A stretch of 64,000 bases of DNA from Ahaetulla prasina (taxonomy: Eukaryota > Chordata > Lepidosauria > Squamata > Colubridae). Position numbers and translations under genes: made by a program. Location of the stretch: positions 136,924,420 through 136,988,419 of the forward strand of contig NC_080540.1 of assembly GCF_028640845.1 (NCBI RefSeq), given 5' to 3'. How positions within the stretch are numbered: position 1 is the stretch's first letter; the number at the start of each line of letters is the position of its first letter. This document shows positions 55,300 to 64,000 of this stretch, piece by piece. The notes beneath the pieces were generated by a model that did not search any database, was not told the DNA's origin, and was given only the letters and a program-made list of their open reading frames with translations.

Positions 55300-56631
55300 T
55301 TGTCTCTTGTCTCTATGAAGATTGGTTCTAAAGACTCGCTGAACAACTTGTTTCCAGAATATGGGGCTGCTGCCAGCCTCCATTTGTTTCTGGCATCCGC
55401 CTGCCAACGACGGAGCCATAACAATCTTTGCAATGTGATTGAGGACCCCACCGCTTTACAAGTGAACCTTGCTGCGTTGAGGGTAGCATTGGCGGAATAC
55501 TCAAGCGCCACAATAATTTTGTTCAGGTCCTGGTGTGACCTGGTGTCAGTGGAAGGAGTTCTGGTCTGGAGTTGTTTCAACCACAAGAGAGTAGCTCTAT
55601 TAAAAAATGAGGTGGAGGCCGCCGCTTTGATAGACCAGGCTGCTGCTTGGTGTCCTTTGACCAGAACTTTTTTTTTTTATTTACATTTATATCCCGCCCT
55701 TCTCCGAAGACTCAGGGCGGCTTACAGTGTATAAGGCAATAGTCTCATTCTATTTGTATATTTTACAAAGTCAACTTATTGCCCCCCCAACAATCTGGGT
55801 CCTCATTTTACCTACCTTATAAAGGATGAAAGGCTGAGTCAACCTTGGGCCGGGCTTGAACCTGCAGTAATTGCAGGCTGCTGTGTTCTAATAACAGGCT
55901 TCTTACCAGCCTGAGCTACCACGGCCCACGGCTTTTCTCAGCTTGTTTGTCCTCAGGATGAAGAGACTCCTTAAGAGGGCCCATAATATGCGTAGAAGAA
56001 GTAAGAGCGACTATGGGCCCATCGACGGAAGGAACCTGCAGTAGATTGGACATTTCAGGAGCCATATTGTATAAGCCTTTGTCCGGGCCGCTAGAGTAAG
56101 GTCCCAAGCCCGGGACCACCCACTGACGTTGAACGATGTCTGTAAAAAGTTTAGGGGCTGGTTCCATATTGATAGTCACAGAATGTTCTGAAAATAACGA
56201 ACTTGAAGGGTCCTCCCCCAAGTGGCTGCAGCTCTTAGTAGCTGAAGTTTCCCCCAGTGGGGTAGAAACCTGTGCCTTGTAGAGGAGAGATTTAAAGAGT
56301 TGCGATTTAAAAAGACTGACAAAACATGGTTGGTCTTGGTCCAGCCCTTCGTCCTTGGACAGTGCGTCATCCTTGAGGATCTCCTCCTCAGACACAGATA
56401 CCTGATCCGAATAGTCAGAGGAGCTGGCTCCTCCATGCTCCGAAAGAGAGTAATCAGACCCTGTCGAGTGTTTTCCCCTGAAGTAGAAGGCATGGCGCCA
56501 TGTGAAAAGCATTGTGCCAGACCGGAGCGAATGTCTTCTGCAATGAGAGCCCCAAATGTGGGGGGCAATTGAAGCCCGCTAGGGTCCCCTGATGGGGCAG
56601 GAGGAGAAACCGGGGCAGAGGGAGATGACAA
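55300..56631 (-). pseudogene. DIRS gag-like ORF, broken and SINE-interrupted
   Basis: N-terminal frame 56631-56176 (LPPTFGALIAEDIRSGLAQC), then frame 56512-55916 with DYSDQVSVSEEEI, PKLFTDIVQRQW and LLQVPSVDGPIVALTSS. After the SINE, HQAAAW leads to the frame 55586-55278: MWLKQLQTRTPSTD, DLNKIIVALEYSANATLNAA, GSSITLQRLLWLRRWQADA. The block order is the same as in the sense copy. At least one frameshift plus the SINE disrupt it. The function is presumed nucleocapsid-like. Confidence 0.85.
55668..55927 (-). mobile_element. tRNA-derived SINE with L2-like LINE tail, antisense, inside DIRS gag
   Basis: The minus strand starts gggccgtggtagctcaggct (A-box-like), has the B-box gcaggttcaagccc, the body aaggttgactcagcc, and the tail ccgccctgagtcttcggaga / agggcgggatataaat plus poly-A. 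The tail is nearly the same as the 3' end of the L2-like LINEs at 1013 and 2766. No clear target duplication. Confidence 0.88.
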
Positions 56632-57810
56632 TCTGTCGTCCTCTCTTGGAGATGCTGGAGTGGTCTCCAGTGGGGGCTGTGGGATTTTCTGGAATAGTGA
56701 GGCACTGTCTATGGGGAAAGCCTGTGTCTCAGTGCTGGGATGGTCAGGGGACCAGTTAGGAGGCTAAGCTGCTATGGCAGAAGGCTGGAGAGAATGTGAG
56801 CCCTACTGTGGAGGGGGCTGTGCTGCCTGAGGACTTTTCCTAGCCCATTGTGGAGGTACCTGGGGACTGGACCCTTGCATGGCCCATTGTTGGGCCTTTA
56901 AAACTACCCTCTCCAGGGCCTTATGATGCCATTTCTCCTCCTTGGAGGAATTAGCCAATTGGGGATCCAGTGCAGTTCCCTGCCTGGAATGATGGTGAAT
57001 GCCGGAAGATCCCTCCCCTGGATCTTCATTATGGTGAGTTCTGAGTTGCCTTCAGAGAACGAGGCCTTCTGGCATCCACCATCTTGGTTGAAACAAGGAA
57101 GTTGGTGGTCTTAAACTGTTGGCTATCAGGTATTTCAAAAAGGGCTGTGAGAGACTACAGTTAAATGGCAAGCCTGTGGGCTGTTTAGACAAATCTAAAA
57201 TGGCGCTGGGTCTTTTCACGCCCAAATTTTATCTCAACGGGCCCATTATAGTGGCTAGGAAGCTGCTGAGGCAATGCTGTATGCGCAGCTAGCGTCTTTT
57301 GCCATCCCCACCCCTTTCATCATCCAGTGACTTACAGGGGAAATTCTGTATGTTGAAGCCTGCCGAAGCCGTTGGAATCCGATCGAGGTGAAAAGGGGCT
57401 CAGTGAAGTAGGAGCGCGGCAGAAAAACCGGCGCCAACAGAAGCTGCTAGGCAAAAGCTGTTAGTGCAGCGAAATGACTCCACCGGACAGAATAGTAAGC
57501 CGGGGAGACCGCAGCCCAGTTTGATGTGTGTGGGGCTGCGCAGAACAGGAACTGTCGACCGGCAGCCCGAAGCCTGTCCACGGCCTTCAGCAGAGTCGGA
57601 TCTAAGTCCTTCATGCTGGAAATGTTCAATTTGCTGAGAATAGTTAAGTTTGGCTTGAACAATTGCAGGAGGAAAAGAAAGACATGTTTGTCCAGTTTGG
57701 GACCGAGTCAAAAAACTGGAGCCCAACAGGAAGAGGTGGGGCTTGAAAGATTGTGCAGACTCGGTCCTCCAAGCTTGACAGACGGTCAAACCCCTTTCCT
57801 GACTGCCGTT

Positions 57811-58454
57811 TCTCACCGACATGGAGAATGTTAAAATTCTACCTTTGAACATTAGACTACTGGTTGCATATACAGGGAGATGGGTTTCTGTGGGTTTATA
57901 AACGTATAAAAGTAAAACTGCATATTGGTCAGTGAAAATAAGATATGACGGGATAAAACCAAGCTGCAGTGTAAAAAACATAGTAGAAAGAATAGACTTG
58001 CACATTAATAAAATCAGAAAATTAAGAAAAATAGTTTCCCACAAGGGGCAATTGCAGCTGGGAGAAATTTTGCATCTCTCTTGGTGGTGGTAAGTTTCTG
58101 ATCAGACAACAAGTAAGAAATGACATTGACTTTAAGGGAAAAAGTATTATTGGCAGATGGAACTGTAAGAATGAAACAGGGGTTACCAAAAAAGAGAAAA
58201 GAGGAGGGGGCATTAAAGAAGCCTATGGCCCAGGATCTCAGGTTGCCCCAGAACTTAGGGACAAATTTGATCTGCCAAACAATATGATTATATCTTCCCA
58301 CCAGTGATGCAGAAAGCAAGACATCATATAAAAAGTATACTGGGAAGAATTCACTTTTTATTGCCATCTAAAATTACTATTAAATTTAAATAGGTAGTAC
58401 ATTGAGCCAATTCTATTACACATTAGAAATTCAAAGTACATTAAATATACTAAT
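57811..58454. other. Intron sequence without recognised features
   Basis: The 117-codon minus-strand frame at 58014-58367 has no recognisable domain and is left uncalled. Confidence 0.45.
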
Positions 58455-58650
58455 AGTGGTGCTTAAAAGTTTGTGAACCTTTCCAAATTTTCTGTATTTC
58501 TGCATAAATATGATCTAACACATGATGTGCTTTCCATACAAGTCCTAAAACTAAAGAGAGCCCTACTAAACAAATAATTCAAAAATATTATACTTGTTCA
58601 TTCGTTTATTGAGAAAAATGATCCGAAGCTACATCATGAAAACTTCACCA
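58455..58650. mobile_element. Tc1/mariner-type element end fragment
   Basis: gtggtgcttaaaagtttgtg, tttctgcataaatatgatct and attgagaaaaatgatccga follow the order I recall for the terminal region of another vertebrate Tc1-like family. It breaks off at a GC-rich segment and no opposite end was found. Confidence 0.5.
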
Positions 58651-59779
58651 GCATTATGAGCAGTAGTTCTATAATGAATGGGACAACTTTCTGCGGCTCA
58701 CCTTCCGTGGCCAACTTGCTGCCACCAACTTGCCACCGTCAGCTTGCCATAGGATAACTCCACTTGGCCAAAATTGCTGTGGGTGGCCAGAAGGAAAAGC
58801 TGGGCTGGCAGGTGAGCAAGCGGATGAGCAAAGTGAATCAGGCCAGGCAGTAGGAAGGAGGTGGCGGCCTGGGACTTCCCATTTTCACACCCCTTGCAGC
58901 TGTTGCCACTGTGACATCTCTAGGACTGGGCAGCGGCAGCAGCAGCAGCTCCAAACCAGGTGCAGCGGTGTTGGTAGCTCTGGGCCTGGCAAGTTGTCCT
59001 AGACCCATTGTACAATACCTACTGTATTCCAGATTTTTTTATTTGCTTAATAGATACCCTTATCCAGAAGAAAGCTAAACGAAGTATGTATACAATGAAA
59101 CATTGAACCCAAATTATGAATTTTTCCTTAGAAAAGGTTTTTTTACTTTAGTAAACTTATTTACAAAGCAAGTAACTGGGAAGAGTTTATATCAGTTATT
59201 ATATATGAGATTAGGCATCCAGAATTGCTTTAAATACAGATTTAGCACCCTACCAAGTCAGTGGCTTGACTGATCACGATCTGCTTATAAGCTTATGCTT
59301 GTTCACCTTTATCCTTTTCTTTCTTTTGCTAGATTTGGAGTATAGCAGCTGGGACAAGCTGCTGAATAATATTGGCAGTGGTGGACTTTATTTATTTTAA
59401 TCGACCCCCAACAAAAGATTCCAGATTCTCACAACACTTAAAATAATGTCAGCTGAAAATTGACTTGTTTTTGGCTGAAGTTTGGAACAGAATCAGTGGT
59501 TGGATAAACTTTTGGGGGCATCGGTTTTAAAAGATTTGTTCTAAACTCAAAATACTTCAAGCTTGGAATGTTTTATATTTTCTTAAATCTGGGAGTATAT
59601 TTCAAAAAAAATTGTTCCTCCACCACCCACTCTTTATATGTGTAAGAATGCTTAAACAAGATCATCACATTCATGCCTGTGTCAGTTTTTGTACTAATGG
59701 CCATATTTGACCTTTGAGCAGATTTTAAAGTAAATCATTATTTTCATTAAGTTAAATTTCTAAGTATTTGACCTTTCTA
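58651..59779. other. Intron sequence with a GC-rich patch
   Basis: Bases 58690-59010 are GC-rich with cagcagcagc and ggtggc motifs and may be the inside of an unidentified MITE. The rest is AT-rich and unassigned. Confidence 0.4.
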
Positions 59780-60350
59780 CATATTGTTTTTCTTCTTTTG
59801 TTAAATTGCATATTGATATTTTAAAGTTTTTTTCTTAATTAATCAGAAAACCTGACACAAAACAATATTGTTGTATATATTCTCTTAAAAGTTCTGAAGA
59901 GTCTTTTGATTGAGTAATTGTAAGTACAACATCTTCGGGTAATTTCAATTTATGTTCTTGAGCTGCTAATTTGACTCTGATATTTTCTTTTCTTTTCATA
60001 TTTTCATTGCTAATGAGTCTAAGGCAAGCGGAAATAAAGAAGAGTAAAGGACTACTTTATCTTGTCTTCTTTAGTATATTGTATTGTTATGATAAAGAGC
60101 CATTTACTATTATCCTGGCTTTTAGTTATTTATAATTACCCTAATCCCATGGGGGGGAAAATAAGGGCTACAATTCAATTTTTTTTCTCAAAACTACAAG
60201 CTTGAATGGCCTTTCCATTTTGTCAAAGGCTTTTTTTGCATCAAGAAAAATAGTAGCCACTTTAAAAAAAATCTCATCATAAAATATGTCTCTTATATAT
60301 TTCTTCATAGGAAATCCAATTTAATCAGGATGTAATTTTGTTTAAAAAAC
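59780..60350 (-). mobile_element. L1-type LINE reverse-transcriptase remnant, antisense
   Basis: Minus strand from about 60340: LHPD (stop) IGFPMKKYIRD, VATIFLDAKKAFDKMER (60262-60205), then further on KLPEDVVLTI with YIQQYCFVSGFLIN. These correspond in order to the L1 motifs HPDQ.GF...YI.D, DAEKAFD, L.ADD and SGYKIN. The catalytic YADD has become PEDV and there are several stops and frameshifts. Confidence 0.68.
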
Positions 60351-60419
60351 ATATTTCTCTTTTCTATAATTGTGATAAATTTGATAAACTATTTGCATTC
60401 AGTTGTTGTGATAAATTTA

Positions 60420-60910
60420 CTATTTAATAATAATAATAATATCAGAGTTGGAAGGGACCTTGGAGGTCTTCTAGTCCAACCCCCTGCCCAGGCAGGAAAC
60501 CCTGCCAGGAAACACCATTTCAGACAAATGGCTATCCAACATTTTCTTAAAAATTTCCAGTGTTGGAGCATTTACAACTTCTGCAGGCAAGTTGTTCCAC
60601 TGATTAATTGTTCTAACTGTCAGGAAATTTCTCCTTCGTTCTAGGTTGCTTCTCTCCTTGATTAGTTTCCACCCATTGCTTCTTGTTCTACCCTCAGGTG
60701 CATTAGAGAATAGTTTGACTCCCTCTTCTTTGTGGCAGTCCCTGAGATATTGGAACACTGCTATCATGTCTCCCCTAGTCCTTCTTTTCATTAAACTAGG
60801 CATACCAAGTTCCTGCAACCATTCTTCATATGTTTTAGCCTCCAGTCCCCTAATCATCTTTGTTGCTCTTCTCTGCACTCTTTCTAGAGTCTCCACATCT
60901 TTTTTACATT
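60420..60910 (-). mobile_element. CR1-type LINE 3' end, antisense
   Basis: An (AAT)n start is followed by the family 3' end. The minus-strand frame 60896-60471 reads [59 protein letters not shown] and FKKMLDSHLSE. It is the best-preserved C-terminus of this family in the window, with no frameshift in the last 140 codons. Confidence 0.9.
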
Positions 60911-62486
60911 CAATTATGAAACAGATTTGTATGACTTTGGATCATTTTTTCTTTATTAAAGTTTATTTTTGTGCCAAAGGAAATTCTTTGAGTTCCTGAA
61001 TCATTTTCATTATCTGAGTTAAAGTTTTAAGCACAATTTCTTGGAATATCTTATATATAGTAAAAATCCCAACAAATCTTTGAACATTAATCAGTTTCAT
61101 CTTTTAAATTACCTCTTTAGTTCTGTCTTCAGTTATGAGTTCATTGAAGACTTCTTTTTGTTGATCCCCTAAATTTTATGAGTAATGATTTATTCAAATG
61201 ATCAATCTTTTCTGGAATTGACATCAGTTTACTCTCTGATCTGGAACATTTGTTAACAAATTGGCTGTATTCTTTCACTGTGTTTATTTTAATCCAAATA
61301 GAAATAACAATTCTTTTATTCTATTCTTTCTGCAATTGATAGGCCAGTTATTTATCTGATTTTTTCATGGTATTCATCTTCTTGAAAGTCTCATTAAATC
61401 TAGTAGGTTCCCTATTTCTTTCTTTGTTTTTTCTAAATTCAGAATTGGGTCTAATTTATGCTTTAATAATTCCAGGACACACATAGCATTGTGCTACATT
61501 TCTTTGTATGCGTATTTAGAAACCAGGTCCATTGAAAAAATGGGGCTTAGTTTTTATTAAACAAGAATACAATTAGGTTATAACACAAATCTTTCTATAA
61601 ATGGAGTTATTGGATAAGTATTATGTCTCAATTAGATGGGTAGTAAGTGATTGTGCTTTTCTGGATATTTTGCAACTGAAATGAATATATTTCATTCAAA
61701 GGTATCTTGGGGTGTTGGATGTCTTGGTGGGCTTTCTTTATATGATTTTGTTAATATGTGGGTGCTTAGCCATCTAATGCACTGCTATTTGGTAGGTATA
61801 GGAGACCATAATTAAAAATAAAACAGATATTTACTTTTGTCATTTAAAATACTTAATCTCCGGAGCCAAATACTATGATTTTATCAAGAGATAAAATACG
61901 AGATTGAAGATTTTTCCTATTTAATTCACTTTTCATTTTGGCCAGATGTGATTTGGCCACAGTTGTGATTTGGCTACATGTGATTTTAAAAGATTTAATA
62001 ATGTTACCATTTGAATAATAAATACGAATATACTATAGCCACCAGCAAAGTCATCCATTAGATTTTGCATCCTCCTTTTCTGTAATTGCAAATATTGTGT
62101 ATGTGTGTGTGCTTGTTTGTCAAAACAAATGGTGTGTGGATATTGTAAGAATAAAAAGAAAGAAGCATGAGGTCTTAAACATGCTTGTAAGAAACATGTT
62201 GTCTTAAATATGGTTTTGGTATTGTGGGTCTTTAAGACTGCAGGTCACCTCAGTCAAAGATTACAGCCTCTTTAAGAGTTCAAAGTGAAACTAAATTGAA
62301 GTTACAGATAACAAAAGGAATTTGCTATTGGTGCATGTGGTTATAAATAACTCCTGATATTTGTAGTTCAGGTCTTGCTGCTTAATTAAATAGAAATTTG
62401 AGAAATAAATTAGGAGAAAAGGTGGAGCATTATAAATGAAAAATACTTTCTTCTGTGCTCTCAAGTGATTATAATGACGGGGGGGA
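60911..62486. other. Intron sequence, possibly more decayed L1
   Basis: AT-rich with a bias compatible with antisense LINE remnants, but no motif was solid enough to call. Confidence 0.4.
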
Positions 62487-62523
62487 GAAACAGAGAGAAA
62501 GAAAGGCAGAAAGGCAGAAAGGC

Positions 62524-62562
<39 letters not shown>

Positions 62563-62598
62563 AGGAAAGAAAGAGAAAGAAAGGGAAAGAGAGTCTTT
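62487..62598. repeat. (GAAA)n-rich purine microsatellite
   Basis: gagaaag and ggcagaaa units pass into a run of aaag repeats. The Lys/Glu/Arg open frame across it is an artefact. Confidence 0.92.
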
Positions 62599-64000
62599 AC
62601 TGAAACTCATGCTGAAATAGAAAAAACCAGGAATGGATCATTTTTACAAGGAAAATGGGTCAGTTTTATCACTGAAAATCTCTCTCAGTACATGGTCTGA
62701 AGCAATCTGTTGTATAATTACATGGAAAAGTAAGAGATAAAATATTGTGCATATATGCTCAGCAATAACCCATTTTAAAAAGTCTCCTGTAAACAATTGA
62801 GTCAATTGACAAGTGCAGTAAAAAAACAACAACACTTGTAACAAGGAAATATATATTCCAGAGCTTTCTGATATTGAAAATAGACCCTGGTGAAATTTTG
62901 GTTTAAGTTGAATCAGTAAAAGAAGCAAGAAGGCTTTATCTCTGATAAGAATGGAAGCTAGTAAGGAGAAAGGAGCTGTGGTGCTAAAGGACACTAATCA
63001 GGAGATCAATGTGCAGAGAAGAAAAGAGGGCGTCTTGGCATGCAGCTTGCTGGCACTGCAAATGGAATAAGTATTTACTTTCTCTATAGTAGCATATTAC
63101 TTTTAAATATATGTAAGGTCTTAATTTACACTGTTGAAGGGGAGGCTGCAACTGCTCAGCGGTAAGAGAAGAATACATTGCGAAGCATTGTTGTTTCGGA
63201 TTAAGGGTTCTTCCACAGATTTACTGACAAGTCATATGTCAGGAAAAATGAAGACCAAGGTAGAGTACTTTTTTCACATCAGAGCTGAATTTGAACGGCA
63301 GCTTCCTCCAGCCTCAGCTTTTTATCAATGGGAAATTGTAGTGAGCATAATGAATGGCTCTGAAGGACAGGAGGAAGAATTGCTACCAAGGCAGTAGTTA
63401 GATAAGCGGGGCTTGAGCCAGAACCAAGAAGCTAATCTGAGAAAATGTTTCAGAGATTCTAGTTCACCCAAAGATAAAAAAAAATGGGCAGGTGGGGGGG
63501 CATAACCAGGCTGTAATATTCTGTTAATATTGCTATTACAATAAAAATAGTCCTGTTCTATACAACACTGGTTTTGTAGTTTGTTCTACCTGGTTGGACT
63601 CACAGAAATACACATAGAGCTCCATATTTCAATTCAGAAATGTATAGTTTTAGACCACTCCCAGTGGGAAGATAATTGTTTATGTTCAAAGTGAGAAGAA
63701 TAGAGAAATAAGCAACTTCGATCCTATCACTTTATGTTCCCACATCCTGCTTCTTCCCACATGGTTTCTGAAATACTGAATTCTTAGAGTGCTTCCTGTT
63801 CCCCATTTTCTCAGATGTTAATTGGTTCCAATAGAATTTTTAAATCTGATTTCCCTAAAGTGTACTTAAAACAATTCAGAGTGCAAACCTTGCAGCCATG
63901 TTTTTGTGGTATAATTGGTGCCATTGCATGTATGAACAGTGGATAGAATATTTGTTAATAAAGATTCAGAGATCAGCAAAGCTCCCAGTTCAACATAATG
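62599..64000. other. Intron sequence without recognised features
   Basis: AT-rich to the window end. Short frames at 62644, 62984 and 63134 show no recognisable domain. Confidence 0.45.

Larger units (their letters stand above)
55297..57810 (-). mobile_element. DIRS element, 5' part only, antisense (second subfamily)
   Basis: From the right edge the minus strand shows a left-terminal-repeat-like end (cctcttcctg then gctccagttttttgactcgg). It continues with a GC-rich leader and gag, stopping in gag's C-terminus near 55297. The terminal and gag sequences are clearly related to, but diverged from, the element at 19722-25495. RT, recombinase and right terminus are absent. A SINE interrupts gag at 55668-55927. 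Confidence 0.85.
45086..64000 (+). other. RPTOR: RPTOR downstream intron (partial)
   Basis: It starts with the donor gtaagt and runs at least to the window end (18,915 bp or more). It holds a 567-bp tandem duplication, MITEs, a decayed Tc1-like transposon, a reverse-oriented DIRS gag fragment, an L1-type remnant and a CR1 3' end. No raptor exon was recognised in it. Confidence 0.8.

Noticed and set aside
58014..58367. 117-codon minus-strand frame
   Set aside because: Composition-driven; no family motif seen and no continuity with the DIRS fragment beside it.
62455..62700. Lys/Glu/Arg-rich 81-codon frame
   Set aside because: Created by the (GAAA)n repeat.
45086..64000. Next RPTOR exon
   Set aside because: The residues expected after QPR were looked for in all frames and not seen; it is probably outside the window.

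Overview
This window is vertebrate nuclear DNA, most likely from a squamate reptile and probably a snake. The repeat content points there: CR1 and L2-type LINEs whose 3' ends carry pentanucleotide or AT-rich microsatellites, a Sauria-type SINE, an RTE/BovB LINE, many hAT, Tc1/mariner and Tigger-type DNA elements, and DIRS retrotransposons. The species assignment is an inference from these families; no species-diagnostic gene was available.

The only cellular gene I can support is RPTOR (raptor, the scaffold subunit of mTORC1), on the + strand. Two consecutive coding exons are present: 31575-31677, beginning [10 protein letters not shown], and 45003-45085, beginning PLSMGPQKAL after a split Asp codon. 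They join in frame through a phase-1 intron of 13,325 bp. Bases 1-31574 and 45086-64000 are then the neighbouring introns; neither the first coding exon nor the following exon was found. Nearly everything else is intronic mobile DNA.

Region 1-19 kb (upstream intron): a CR1 3' end, two sense L2-like LINE copies (one about 2.1 kb with a reverse-transcriptase reading frame), a 1.2 kb antisense CR1 with RT motifs, hAT MITEs with 8-bp target duplications, three related TIR-MITE families, and a four-layer nest at 12.86-14.33 kb. Region 19.1-25.5 kb: a CT-rich tract holds an apparent solo LTR, which holds a DIRS retrotransposon of about 5.77 kb. That element has inverted terminal repeats, an internal complementary region, a broken gag, a nearly intact RT/RNase H frame and a tyrosine-recombinase frame that stays open across almost the whole RT gene. 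Region 25.5-45 kb: LINE and SINE fragments, simple repeats, a 114-bp-arm inverted repeat and an RTE/BovB fragment around the first RPTOR exon. Region 45-64 kb: a recent 567-bp tandem duplication, a MITE flanked by 48-bp direct repeats, a decayed Tc1-like transposon of a type common in fishes, a second and diverged DIRS gag fragment in reverse orientation, and an L1-type RT remnant next to a CR1 copy.

The two RPTOR exons encode adjacent parts of the conserved N-terminal (RNC, caspase-like) region. The mobile elements are independent passengers; many boundaries and nesting orders can be read from target-site duplications. No CRISPR array, true tRNA or rRNA gene, bacterial operon or intact mobile-element protein set was found.
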